In this document: positions 25,722 to 34,636 of the stretch, one piece after another
Layout: each line of letters starts with the position of its first letter
Position numbering within the stretch: the first letter of the stretch is position 1
Origin: Pseudoalteromonas distincta
GTDB taxonomy: Bacteria > Pseudomonadota > Gammaproteobacteria > Enterobacterales > Alteromonadaceae
Direction: 5' to 3'
NCBI RefSeq assembly: GCF_000814675.1
Contig: NZ_JWIG01000010.1
Location: 1-64,000, forward strand
Length of the DNA: 64,000 bases
Notes under the pieces: generated by a model
The model's database searches: none
The model's input: only the letters and a program-made list of their open reading frames with translations
What the model was told of the DNA's origin: nothing
Made by a program: the position numbers and the translations under genes

Positions 25722-27632
25722 ATGAGTAAACTTAAGCCGCTTGGTTTTATTTTCTTAGTCATAATTCTATTTTGTTTCTGCATAAATATAGAGTTAACTA
25801 ATCAGATTAACCGTATAAACCTATTTCAGACTAATATTGATATACGAAGTTTCGAGATCACGAATACCTCCCTTGATATGGCTCCTTGGTATAATCCCAT
25901 TTTAAATGGCCATTATATAATTAAGCAGCCAACAGCTGATTTTTTACTTATTAAAACCACTGATACCCAATTTGTAGCCGCTGATTCTAATAAGTTAATC
26001 ATGATGACGCTCGCATCACCCATGAACTTTTTATTTTTATGTATATTGATATTTGGCTCAGGTATCTACTTACGTAGAGAACGTAGAAAACGTCATTATA
26101 AAAATCAAATAGCGGAACTCAACCGCCAAGCCAATAGCTTACTTACTGCATTTAATTTACAAGTTAAACCGGCAGAGAACCCTTTAGGTGTAAGCAGCTT
26201 AAGCCAATCTATAAATAGCTTAAATTCACACGTAGTTAATTATGTAAAACAAACTCAAACAAGTATTTGTCAAGACAAACTGACGCTGTTAATTGACCGC
26301 CATGCATATATTGAACACATAGACAGACAAATAAATCATGCGAATCAGGAAGATCTCAAGTGTGCGCTTCTATTTATCGACTTAGATGGCTTTAAACAAG
26401 TAAATGACTCGTTTGGCCACAGTTTTGGTGATGAAATATTAGTTCAAGTGGCCAGTCGACTTGCAAATGTTTTACGTCACCATAAGTTAAGTAATATTAA
26501 TAGCACTAACCAATTAGAGCAAAATTTATCAAGGTTAGGAGGAGACGAATTTTCCATATTTATAGAATTACTTGATGATAGCGACAGAGTTGTTGAAATT
26601 GCAAAACACGTGCTAAGTGAGCTTGAAAAAGATTTTGTGCTTGGCAATAAAATAGTAAAAATTAGTGCCAGTATTGGTATTGCAGCTTACCCAGAAAGTG
26701 CGTCAACCCCACAAGCACTTTTACAATTAGCTGATGTTGCTATGTACAGAGCTAAGAGTGATGGTAAAGGAATATTTAAAGTTTACTCGCCAGAAATGGG
26801 TAACAAAATGCGCCGCTACCATTATTTACTCGAAGAATTGCGTTTAGCGCTCGCGTGTAAAGATTTTTACTTATCTTTTCAACCAATTGTGCATGTTGAA
26901 GATTGTATGATTGATTATTTTGAAGCGCTTACACGCTGGGACCACCCTGTTGAGGGTATGATCCCACCTTCAGAATTTATTCCAATAGCAGAAGAGTCGA
27001 ATTTAATATTAGAGCTTGGCGATTGGATTATGCTTGAATCCTGTCGGCAAATGGCCGCATGGCATAATGCAGGTATGCGCAAAGTAAAAATATCAGTTAA
27101 CGTTTCGGGCATTCAGTTAAAGCACCGTGATATTTATGATTGGATAATGAATAAGCTCAAAAAAACCGGCTTACCGGCGACGTCTTTAATGCTTGAAATT
27201 ACCGAATCAACATTTATTCAAGCCAGCCCTAGAATAATTAAAGAGCTAAGTAGATTAAGAGAAGAAGGCATCACTATTGCAATTGATGACTTTGGTACAG
27301 GTTTTAGCTCGTTAAGTACATTAGCGGATCTACCAATTGATGTTATTAAAATTGATCGCTCGTTCATAGCTCAAGCCAATAAAAGTCAAAAATATAACGA
27401 TATATTAAATACAATTAGTGAGCTTGGGCAAAAGCTGGGCCTTAAAATTGTAGCTGAAGGCGTTGAAGAAATAGGGCAGTTTGAGCTTGTTAAAAAAATG
27501 GGGGTGAGTTCAGTTCAGGGGTATTTAGTGAGCCGTCCTGAGTCATCAGTTAATGTAGGCAATAAAGTATTACGTAATAACACCAGCAATCTTTCTGCAT
27601 CGGGTACAAGTGCGTGGGATATTGTTAGCTAG
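25722..27632 (+). CDS. Membrane GGDEF-EAL cyclic-di-GMP enzyme
   Basis: A 636-residue inner-membrane protein. Two membrane helices (about residues 8-27 and 104-121) bracket a small periplasmic sensor region, and a short coiled stretch leads into the cytoplasm. A GGDEF domain follows with the motif intact at 273-277 (SRLGGDEFSIF), then an EAL domain from about 365. There FEALTRW, VNVSG, LEITES, DDFGTGFSS, IKIDRSF and AEGVEE keep the metal and catalytic residues. It could therefore both make and break cyclic di-GMP, with one activity usually dominant. The RxxD inhibitory site is not evident. A terminator follows the stop. Confidence 0.92.
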   Translation: MSKLKPLGFIFLVIILFCFCINIELTNQINRINLFQTNIDIRSFEITNTSLDMAPWYNPILNGHYIIKQPTADFLLIKTTDTQFVAADSNKLIMMTLASPMNFLFLCILIFGSGIYLRRERRKRHYKNQIAELNRQANSLLTAFNLQVKPAENPLGVSSLSQSINSLNSHVVNYVKQTQTSICQDKLTLLIDRHAYIEHIDRQINHANQEDLKCALLFIDLDGFKQVNDSFGHSFGDEILVQVASRLANVLRHHKLSNINSTNQLEQNLSRLGGDEFSIFIELLDDSDRVVEIAKHVLSELEKDFVLGNKIVKISASIGIAAYPESASTPQALLQLADVAMYRAKSDGKGIFKVYSPEMGNKMRRYHYLLEELRLALACKDFYLSFQPIVHVEDCMIDYFEALTRWDHPVEGMIPPSEFIPIAEESNLILELGDWIMLESCRQMAAWHNAGMRKVKISVNVSGIQLKHRDIYDWIMNKLKKTGLPATSLMLEITESTFIQASPRIIKELSRLREEGITIAIDDFGTGFSSLSTLADLPIDVIKIDRSFIAQANKSQKYNDILNTISELGQKLGLKIVAEGVEEIGQFELVKKMGVSSVQGYLVSRPESSVNVGNKVLRNNTSNLSASGTSAWDIVS

Positions 27633-27660
27633 TTAGTTATTTATTTATTTTACAAATAAA

Positions 27661-27690
27661 AATGCCACTCTAAATAGAGTGGCATTTTTT
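27661..27690. terminator. Intrinsic bidirectional terminator
   Basis: AATGCCACTCT-AAAT-AGAGTGGCATT is followed by a T-run. It lies between the convergent GGDEF-EAL and TorF-like porin genes and shares its stem start with two other terminators in this window. Confidence 0.9.
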
Positions 27691-27711
27691 GTTTAATCAG
27701 TAATTAATGTA

Positions 27712-28413
27712 TTAAAGATCAAATGTGCGTGAAACAGCAAGTACAATACGCTCATCAGCATAATCGTAATCTAAGCTAGTGTTTTCAGCAGCCACTTCAA
27801 TACCAAAACCTTCGTAGCTTGTTTGATAAGCTAGGCGGTAGTGCTTGTACGATTTTTTCTGGTTTGTATCCCAAGCCCACTTCTCACCATCAAGTGAGTT
27901 TGAAATATCAAAACTTGCACGTAATGCGTGATTTGGAGCTAGTTCATAAGTGTGAGCAACCATTGAAATTACATGACCCGCACCTGTTCCAAAGTAATCC
28001 CAGCTGTACCAAAAGTTAAGTTCAGTTTGGCCGTATTCACTTGCATAACCAAACTTAGTGTAAGCTTCAGCGTAGTTACCGTCACTGTTATTACCTTGAT
28101 AAGTGTAATAAGCGATACCGTAATCAACGCTAAATTGCTCATCAAGTTGTACATATTTACCTAAGTAAGCATCAAGCTCAAAATCAGTATCGTCACCAAA
28201 ATCTACGTTTGAGGCCCAAACACCAGCGTAAACACCACTATCAAAGGCATAATCTAAGCTGCCTTGAATTGCAGGGTCGCTATCGGTCTGTGTTACACCA
28301 TTAAAAGTGTAGTCAGACGCTGCAGTGATTGTTGTTGACCAATCAGCTGCTGCAGTTGTTGATAAAAGTGCAAATGGTAGTGCTACGACAAGTTGTTTTA
28401 GTTTGTTATTCAT
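27712..28413 (-). CDS. TorF-family putative porin
   Basis: A 233-residue outer-membrane protein. The signal peptide ends at TTAAA before DWSTTITAASDYTFNGVTQT, the usual opening of the TorF/Gcw_chp family. Alternating aromatic and small residues give about 10-12 predicted beta strands, ending SRTFDL with the C-terminal aromatic that barrels need. It starts 9 bp after the BCCT carrier gene with an AGGGA site, so the two are in one operon. It probably lets choline or betaine through the outer membrane, which is inference from position. It ends at a terminator. Confidence 0.85.
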   Translation of the reverse strand: MNNKLKQLVVALPFALLSTTAAADWSTTITAASDYTFNGVTQTDSDPAIQGSLDYAFDSGVYAGVWASNVDFGDDTDFELDAYLGKYVQLDEQFSVDYGIAYYTYQGNNSDGNYAEAYTKFGYASEYGQTELNFWYSWDYFGTGAGHVISMVAHTYELAPNHALRASFDISNSLDGEKWAWDTNQKKSYKHYRLAYQTSYEGFGIEVAAENTSLDYDYADERIVLAVSRTFDL

Positions 28414-28422
28414 TATTAATCC

Positions 28423-29640
28423 CTAGTGTACTGTGTCTATTTTTGTGTAATCAATTGCGTTTGCTTTTGGTGAGCTATCTATATTCGTTACTGTTTTAAA
28501 TTTACTGTAACCAATAAATGCTGCACAGATAAAGAACAAGCCGATAACTAATGCGCCTACCCACTGAATTTGTAAAAATTCTAATTTAAACAATAGTGTA
28601 AGTAGTGATAGAGCAACAACATTTCCGATTATGTATTTCATTTTGCCAAAACGCTTTACGGTAAAGTTTAGGTTATCTGTATATAAACGCACTAACGAAT
28701 CAAGTGAGTTAATTACAAATACAATACCTACAAATACCATAGCGAAGTTTTTAATACCTTGAGTTGGGATGCCCGCTTCATGGTAGTGATAAAGTACGCT
28801 AAACCAAATCGCGATAGGAATAGAAGGGAAAATCAACATAGCACCTAATACTTGGTATGTTTTAAGTCCACCAACAAAGCGTGATGTAAATTGACCAATC
28901 ATTATACTCCACGCAAACCACCAGAATAAGTAAAACTCATGGTAATCATTAAGCGGTAAAACAAATTCATTAATGTTTGCAAAGTAAGTACCAATAGAAC
29001 CTAAGTTATCTGTAAATGCTGACATTTGACTATCACCTATCACAAATGCGCCAGCCCACATAAAGGCGATTAAAGCTAAGAATAACCACGTAGTAGAAAT
29101 ACTTAAAATACGTACATATTTAATATCAGTACTTGAATACACAGCAAAACAAATAGCCGCGAATACAATTAAATAAAACTCAGAAACTATACTTGTTCCA
29201 TCGCCTAATTCGGGTAAATACCATGGTAGGTTTGTAAGCAGTAAATAAGCGGTAAATGCACATGTACCAATAATTACAACGTTATTGATAAATTTAACCC
29301 AAGGAATTTCGAAAAATTTCACTTTAGGTTCTATTACACAGAAATAAAAGCACGTAAGAAAGTAAAATCCCCAGATCAAAAATCCCCAGTAGCCAAACTC
29401 AATAGCCAGTGGATTTGCAAACGCGTATTCTGGGCTTGCTTTTATGTCTGCATAACCTGCAAACTCAGTTAAAGGAAACATAATAAGGCCAACATCAAGG
29501 CCAGAAGTAAATAGTATTGCTATAAACGTAAAGGTTCGAACTGGTGTTACACCTACTACGCGAACATTACCCCATTTAATTAAAATAGTGATAATAGCAA
29601 GTAAGGTAAAAATGATGCCTGCATTAAGCCAAATAGTCAT
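28423..29640 (-). CDS. Compact BCCT-type choline/betaine transporter
   Basis: A 405-residue inner-membrane protein with about 10-11 hydrophobic segments. The segment FYLFWWFAWSIMIGQFTSRF (around residue 240) followed by GGLKTYQVL aligns by eye with the BCCT signature around helix 8, which contains the Trp cluster that binds quaternary amines. Usual BCCT carriers have 500-660 residues and 12 helices; this one is clearly shorter, mostly in the N-terminal half and the tail. A strong GGAGG site precedes the ATG. It lies downstream of betIBA on the same strand, so it probably imports choline or glycine betaine with sodium or protons. Substrate and coupling ion are not shown. Confidence 0.75.
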   Translation of the reverse strand: MTIWLNAGIIFTLLAIITILIKWGNVRVVGVTPVRTFTFIAILFTSGLDVGLIMFPLTEFAGYADIKASPEYAFANPLAIEFGYWGFLIWGFYFLTCFYFCVIEPKVKFFEIPWVKFINNVVIIGTCAFTAYLLLTNLPWYLPELGDGTSIVSEFYLIVFAAICFAVYSSTDIKYVRILSISTTWLFLALIAFMWAGAFVIGDSQMSAFTDNLGSIGTYFANINEFVLPLNDYHEFYLFWWFAWSIMIGQFTSRFVGGLKTYQVLGAMLIFPSIPIAIWFSVLYHYHEAGIPTQGIKNFAMVFVGIVFVINSLDSLVRLYTDNLNFTVKRFGKMKYIIGNVVALSLLTLLFKLEFLQIQWVGALVIGLFFICAAFIGYSKFKTVTNIDSSPKANAIDYTKIDTVH

Positions 29641-29732
29641 TGTTACCCTCCAATAATGAATAAAAATAATTCATAAGCACTCCGTATTTTATTGTTTTAT
29701 TCTCGCATTAACACAACGTAACCTATTTACAT

Positions 29733-29781
29733 CGTGTGCCACTGCAAGGCACGCAATGGTTTAGCCCGACGAGGCTAAACC
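29733..29781 (-). other. Two consecutive stem-loops between betA and the transporter gene
   Basis: GTGCC-type arms around ACTGCAA (about 29733-29754) are followed by GGTTTAGCC (29758-29766) and GGCTAAACC (29773-29781). No T-run follows in the leftward direction, so they look like mRNA 3'-end stabilisers or partial terminators rather than a full stop. They would let betIBA and the transporter genes differ in level. Confidence 0.55.
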
Positions 29782-29798
29782 TGAGCATGTGGCTAAAG

Positions 29799-31466
29799 TT
29801 AGATCTCCGAACTACGTTGTGTTTCTTGCCAATTTGTTGTTATGGCAACATTCACATCCGATTTCTGTAATGGTTCTTTACCTAAAATTATGTCAGCTGC
29901 TTTTTCAGCAACCATAATAGTAGGCGCATTCAAGTTTCCGTTAGGAACTGTTGGGAATATAGATGAGTCAACAACACGTAGTCCTTCAATACCATGTACT
30001 TGCGTATTTGAATTAACAACGGCCATATCATCTTCACCCATTTTGCATGAGCAAGAAGGGTGGTAGGCACTTTCTACGGCTTGGCGTACAAAGGCATCTA
30101 TTTCTTCATCTGTTTGAATATGTTTACCTGGTTGAATTTCTTCATCGCGGTATTCATCAAAGGCACTTTGTTCGATTATGTCGCGTGTTAAGCGAACGCA
30201 CGCTCTAAAGCCTTCAATATCGTCTTGGTGTTCAAGGTAATTAAATAAAATGGTTGGTGGTTGCTCAGGGTTCGCAGAAGCAATAGTGACACTACCACGA
30301 CTTTTTGGTTTGTTATGACCAACATGTACCTGAAAACCATGACCTGCAAATGCACTTCTACCATCGTAACGCATAGCCGCTGGTAAAAAGTGATATTGAA
30401 TATCTGGCCATTCAACACCTGGTTTTGAGCGAATAAACGCACACGATTCAAAATGATTCGTTGCACCTAAACCCGAACGCGTTAATAACCAGCGCGCACC
30501 AATCAACCCTTTTGAAACAATGCCTAGTTTGCCGTTAAGCGTGATAGGTTGCTTACACTTGTATTGAAAATAAAACTCAAGATGATCTTGTAAGTTTTGA
30601 CCTACACCTGGTAGATGATGCTGTACTTCAACGCCTGCTTTTTCAAGCGCTTGAGTATCACCAATACCAGAGAGTTGTAAAATATGTGGAGAGCCGATTG
30701 GGCCTGCACTTAATATTACGTCTTTTGCAGCATGTGCAGTTTTAACGTCGCCATTTACTTTGTATTCTATGCCTGTGGCTTTTTTACCATCTAAAATCAC
30801 GCGCTGTGCTAGTGCACCTGTAATAATTGTTAAATTACTACGCGATTTAACAGGGTCTAAATACTCACGCGAAGCAGAGCTGCGCACGCCGTCTTTTACG
30901 GTCATGTGCATTGGGCCAAAACCCTCTTGCTGCGATGCATTATAATCATTTGTAGACGCGTAACCGGCTTGTACACCTGCTTTGATAAAGGTGCGGTAAA
31001 GCGGGTTTTTCATTTCGTTGCCGTTATTAACGCCAAGCGGGCCTTTGCCACCACGGTAAGTATTTTCACCAAGGTAAAAGCTTTCTGCTTTTTGAAAATA
31101 CGGTAAACACGATTGGTAATCCCAGCCGTTTGCACCGTGTTGCTGCCATTCGTCAAAATCTTTTGCGTGGCCACGTACGTATACCATGCCGTTGATAGAT
31201 GACGAGCCGCCTAATACTTTGCCTCGAGGACAATGCATTTCACGGTTATCTAAATGAGGCTCAGGCTGCGTATGAAACTGCCATGCGTATTTGTCACTAT
31301 TCATAGGAATAGATAACGCGGTTGGCATTTTTATAAAAATACTTTTATCACTACCGCCAGTTTCAAGCAGTAACACGCGGTTACTTGAATCTTCAGATAA
31401 ACGGTTAGCTAAAACACAACCCGCCGAACCCGCGCCAACAATAATATAGTCGTAATGATTACTCAT
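29799..31466 (-). CDS. betA: Choline dehydrogenase
   Basis: A 555-residue GMC-family flavoprotein that oxidises choline to betaine aldehyde (and on to betaine), feeding electrons to the respiratory chain at the inner membrane. The FAD motif [21 protein letters not shown] opens the protein. The GMC signature regions [18 protein letters not shown] and [17 protein letters not shown], and the active-site His in [11 protein letters not shown], are all present. It is the last gene of betI-betB-betA, 11 bp after betB, with AAGGCG before its ATG. The length matches E. coli BetA. Confidence 0.95.
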   Translation of the reverse strand: MSNHYDYIIVGAGSAGCVLANRLSEDSSNRVLLLETGGSDKSIFIKMPTALSIPMNSDKYAWQFHTQPEPHLDNREMHCPRGKVLGGSSSINGMVYVRGHAKDFDEWQQHGANGWDYQSCLPYFQKAESFYLGENTYRGGKGPLGVNNGNEMKNPLYRTFIKAGVQAGYASTNDYNASQQEGFGPMHMTVKDGVRSSASREYLDPVKSRSNLTIITGALAQRVILDGKKATGIEYKVNGDVKTAHAAKDVILSAGPIGSPHILQLSGIGDTQALEKAGVEVQHHLPGVGQNLQDHLEFYFQYKCKQPITLNGKLGIVSKGLIGARWLLTRSGLGATNHFESCAFIRSKPGVEWPDIQYHFLPAAMRYDGRSAFAGHGFQVHVGHNKPKSRGSVTIASANPEQPPTILFNYLEHQDDIEGFRACVRLTRDIIEQSAFDEYRDEEIQPGKHIQTDEEIDAFVRQAVESAYHPSCSCKMGEDDMAVVNSNTQVHGIEGLRVVDSSIFPTVPNGNLNAPTIMVAEKAADIILGKEPLQKSDVNVAITTNWQETQRSSEI

Positions 31467-31477
31467 AGTAGGGCGCC

Positions 31478-32953
31478 TTAAAATGGGCTTTCTATGTCGG
31501 CCATACCAACATAAATAGACTTAGTTTGCGTGTATTGATCAAGAGTTTGTATACCATTTTCACGGCCAATGCCCGATTGCTTATAACCGCCAACTGGCAT
31601 TTCAGCAGGTGAGTTACCGTATGCATTAATCCAACAAATACCAGCTTGTAACTTATGAATAACGCGGTGCGCACGTTTAATATCGCTAGTAAATACGCCT
31701 GCGGCTAAGCCTAGGTGGGTTGCGTTAGCGCGTGCAATAACATCGTCTTCGTCGTCAAAAGCAAGCACGCTCATTACAGGGCCAAATATTTCTTCTTTAA
31801 CGATTGTCATATCGTCGTTGCAATCAATGAACACAGTTGGTGCTACAAAATAGCCATTAGGTGCAGATTCAGGTGAAAGCGTTGTACCACCAGTTAATAG
31901 CGTTGCACCTTCTTCGATGCCTTTATTAACGTAGCTCATCACTAGTTCTTGGTGCTTTTTAGAGATAAGTGCGCCAAAATTTGTATTTAAATCTTGTGGG
32001 TCGCCAGCAATAATGTTTTTCTCAGTGCGCGCTTTAAGCTCATCAATAAACTGCTGATATACATTTTTATGAACGTAAATACGTGTACAGTTAGTGCAAA
32101 TTTCGCCTTGCGTATAAAAGTTACCTAACATAGCAGCGCTAACCGCTTGCTCTATGTTGGCATCATCAAATACTAATAGTGGAGATTTACCACCAAGTTC
32201 CATCGTGACATCTTTTAACGTACCGGCAGCACTCGCGACTACTTTTTTACCTGTGCCTACTTCACCCGTAAACGATACTTTATCAATATCGCTATGCTGC
32301 GTTAGCCACTGGCCTACATCGCCTGCGCCTTGAACAACATTAAACACACCTGCAGGTACACCAGCTTCAACAAATACCTCTGCAAGTTTAATAGCGCCAA
32401 GTGGTGTTTCTTCAGATGGTTTAAATATAAATGCATTACCAGCAGCAAGGGCTGGGCCCGACTTCCAACATGCAATTTGTAGTGGGTAGTTCCATGCACC
32501 TATACCCGCACAGATACCTAATGGCTCTTTACGTGTGTAGTAAAAGTCCTCACCAACCATTTGTTGTTGGCCTACTTGTGCTGGCGCAAGGCCTGCAAAG
32601 TATTCAATTACATCAGCGCCGGTTTCAATATCAACACAATTAGCTTCTTGCATTGGTTTGCCGGTGTCGAGTACTTCTACAAGTGCTAGCTCATCATTGC
32701 GCTCGCGTAAAATAGCCACTGCTTTTAATAAAATACGACTACGTTCAATAGGTGTCATTGCTGACCACTGAGCAAAACCTTGCTTTGCACTGGCAATGGC
32801 TGCGTTTTGAATAAATTCATCGGCAATTTCTACTGCGTAAATAACCTCACCCGTTGCTGGGTTTGTTACATCAAATGTTTTGCCGCTCTGGTTTGCAAGA
32901 AAATGGCCGTTAATAAAATTTTGATAGACAGGTGTAGTCACGCTAGGCTCCAT
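31478..32953 (-). CDS. betB: Betaine aldehyde dehydrogenase
   Basis: A 491-residue NAD-dependent aldehyde dehydrogenase that turns betaine aldehyde into glycine betaine, a compatible solute. The general base Glu is in [11 protein letters not shown] and the catalytic Cys in [10 protein letters not shown]; the Cys-Thr-Asn context is that of BADH enzymes. ATG 32953 gives the normal N-terminus ([20 protein letters not shown]) and overlaps the betI stop by 11 bp, indicating translational coupling. An upstream Met at 32977 is possible but less typical. It lies between betI and betA in the operon. Confidence 0.95.
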   Translation of the reverse strand: MEPSVTTPVYQNFINGHFLANQSGKTFDVTNPATGEVIYAVEIADEFIQNAAIASAKQGFAQWSAMTPIERSRILLKAVAILRERNDELALVEVLDTGKPMQEANCVDIETGADVIEYFAGLAPAQVGQQQMVGEDFYYTRKEPLGICAGIGAWNYPLQIACWKSGPALAAGNAFIFKPSEETPLGAIKLAEVFVEAGVPAGVFNVVQGAGDVGQWLTQHSDIDKVSFTGEVGTGKKVVASAAGTLKDVTMELGGKSPLLVFDDANIEQAVSAAMLGNFYTQGEICTNCTRIYVHKNVYQQFIDELKARTEKNIIAGDPQDLNTNFGALISKKHQELVMSYVNKGIEEGATLLTGGTTLSPESAPNGYFVAPTVFIDCNDDMTIVKEEIFGPVMSVLAFDDEDDVIARANATHLGLAAGVFTSDIKRAHRVIHKLQAGICWINAYGNSPAEMPVGGYKQSGIGRENGIQTLDQYTQTKSIYVGMADIESPF

Positions 32954-33533
32954 ATTGCTTGATAAGTGAAAGTACATAGCTTTTTGCTAACTTTTCACTG
33001 TGTTTAAACTGATTATTGTCTGATTTACTCAGTACTGCTCTTAACCATAGGCCATCGATCATTGCGGCGCTAAGTTCTGCAGCTTGATTTGCTTGCTCAA
33101 TAGGCATTAATTGCTTAAAAGAAAATGCTAAATTACTTTGCAAGCGTTTACTGTTTACGTTTTGTAGTCTGTGTAATTCTTCATCATGCATCGATTGCGC
33201 CCAAAAACTTAACCACGTTCGGGTTGTATCATTACGCTGTTGTACAAGCGCAAAGTTGGCTTCGATAATAAACATTAAACGCTCAATGGCAGTGGTTTGA
33301 TGATTTACTTTACTTATTAAGCCTTGCTTTAAGCTTGTTAGTAAGTATCTAACCGTGGCTTCAATTAACCCCTGCTTACCACCAAAATAATGACTAATGA
33401 TGCCTGACGATAAACCTGCATTTTTACTAATGCTGTTTATTGTTGTGCCTTGTAGTCCCTTAGTAGCAACTGACTCTATAGTTGCGTCAATTAGCTGCTG
33501 ACGTCTGACAGGTTCCATTCCGACTTTAGGCAT
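32943..33533 (-). CDS. betI: TetR-family repressor BetI
   Basis: A 196-residue regulator that represses the choline-to-betaine operon and is relieved by choline. The N-terminus [21 protein letters not shown] and the recognition helix region [21 protein letters not shown] match BetI closely. The ATG at 33533 is chosen by this match; a TTG eight codons upstream would lie inside the operator. The C-terminal ligand domain carries [11 protein letters not shown] and [12 protein letters not shown]. It is the first gene of the operon. A perfect palindrome 11 bp upstream is the likely self-regulated operator. Confidence 0.95.
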   Translation of the reverse strand: MPKVGMEPVRRQQLIDATIESVATKGLQGTTINSISKNAGLSSGIISHYFGGKQGLIEATVRYLLTSLKQGLISKVNHQTTAIERLMFIIEANFALVQQRNDTTRTWLSFWAQSMHDEELHRLQNVNSKRLQSNLAFSFKQLMPIEQANQAAELSAAMIDGLWLRAVLSKSDNNQFKHSEKLAKSYVLSLIKQYGA

Positions 33534-33544
33534 AATTTTTATTA

Positions 33545-33558
33545 ATTGAACGTTCAAT
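33545..33558 (-). promoter_or_regulatory. BetI operator-like palindrome
   Basis: ATTGAACGTTCAAT is a perfect 14-bp palindrome located 11 bp ahead of the betI ATG. This sequence type is typical of BetI sites. A TATGTT -10 candidate lies just upstream with TTGTTA 18 bp before it, so bound BetI would cover the transcription start. Confidence 0.8.
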
Positions 33559-33831
33559 AAACATAAGCTTAAGGTAATAGCTCTAACAATTCAAGGCTGA
33601 AGTAAATACCTAGATGCCAAAATGTAGATTAATCATTAATAAAAGAGCAATTAATAGGACAAAGAAGATGTGGTTTTTATTTGTTTAATTTCATTTAAAA
33701 CAGTGGCTTGAGAATTTAATTTTTAAATTCAATAATAGTAATGATTTGTTTACAGTAATAAATGAATAAAATGTCAAAAAACCATTAGAACAATAATAGT
33801 TAGAGTACTAATAGTATTATTTTGATACAAA
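33559..33831. other. Promoter-side intergenic DNA upstream of betI
   Basis: AT-rich with no open frame. Apart from the bet promoter at its left edge and a terminator at its right edge, nothing regular is visible. Confidence 0.5.
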
Positions 33832-33863
33832 AGAGCACTAAACCTGCAATTGCTTAGTGCTCT
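33832..33863 (-). terminator. Terminator of the DUF3081 gene pair
   Basis: AGAGCACTAA (33832-33841) and TTAGTGCTCT (33854-33863) form a 10-bp stem. Reading leftward it is followed by TTTTG, so it ends the two small minus-strand genes to its right. Confidence 0.75.
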
Positions 33864-33927
33864 AATAAATTTATATGGAGAGTAAACTTTGTGGTTTTAT
33901 CGTTTTAAAGCGCTTGGTATTGAAAGG

Positions 33928-34233
33928 TCAGGCATTATTAATAACGCCTTTAAAAAGTAGGGGGTAACGTCTTAGTCTATTGCCAATGTAGTCATCAGCT
34001 AAAATTTGCTGGCAAATGAAATCAATATCTTTGCTTGCTTCAAATACCCAATCAAAGCGTTCTATAGCCAGTAAAAAACCACGCTTTAAATGAGTTTGAG
34101 AACGGTACTGTTCTAGGTTGTCTTGAATAATAGAGACTTTACTTGGATTAGCTTTAAGCTCTTCTACTACTTGATTAATAAAAGTAGTATTGAGCTTACT
34201 GGTCGGGCGGTGTCTTAGTTTTCGTGGGTGCAT
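33928..34233 (-). CDS. Small basic protein, unknown, coupled to the DUF3081 gene
   Basis: A 101-residue protein with a basic start (MHPRKLRHRPTSKLNTTF), then helical and mixed-charge segments, and an ending LRRYPLLFKGVINNA. There is no signal peptide or clear membrane helix. Its ATG shares one base with the stop of the upstream DUF3081 gene (TAATG), which strongly suggests translation coupling and a joint role. I do not recognise a named family. A terminator follows about 65 bp after the stop. Confidence 0.7.
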   Translation of the reverse strand: MHPRKLRHRPTSKLNTTFINQVVEELKANPSKVSIIQDNLEQYRSQTHLKRGFLLAIERFDWVFEASKDIDFICQQILADDYIGNRLRRYPLLFKGVINNA

Positions 34234-34490
34234 TAGCTCTCGTTTGCAATGTTATATAATTTTTTCAAAAAGTCGTCTTTATGCTTTTCATGTTCGTAGT
34301 CAAGGTGGTAAGTATTATGAAAACCAAAGCGCAGTTCTACGCCGCTACCTTGTAGATATACGGTGTAACCGTCTACGTCTGAATATGCAGTAACTCCCTG
34401 ATAATGTTTGCCTTCATCAGTCATTTCACCTTTTTGAATTATGCGTTCATATACGGCTAAAATCTGTTTATTGTCGATTTCGTTTTTCAT
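34233..34490 (-). CDS. DUF3081 family protein
   Basis: An 85-residue soluble protein matching the short DUF3081 family of Vibrio, Shewanella and relatives. The start MKNEIDNKQILAVYERIIQKG and the core HYQGVTAYSDVDGYTVYLQG are followed by a His-rich stretch (FHNTYHLDYEHEKHKDDF). The four to five His residues could bind metal. The function is unknown. It is the upstream partner in a two-gene unit with the following small basic protein (1-bp overlap). Confidence 0.8.
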   Translation of the reverse strand: MKNEIDNKQILAVYERIIQKGEMTDEGKHYQGVTAYSDVDGYTVYLQGSGVELRFGFHNTYHLDYEHEKHKDDFLKKLYNIANES

Positions 34491-34636
34491 GTTTTATACC
34501 TTTTATTAAAAAGCTAATACGATATAGATATGAGGGTCGATCATCTTAAAAACAATAGCTAAAAAAATGTGATATTGCTTTGTAATTTGGCCTTTTTAAA
34601 TTATGCTCAAAATTCATTTATTGTTGAGCTTACACC

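Noticed and set aside
29641..29798. Second BetI operator before the transporter gene
   Set aside because: No GAACGTTC-type palindrome is present in this gap.
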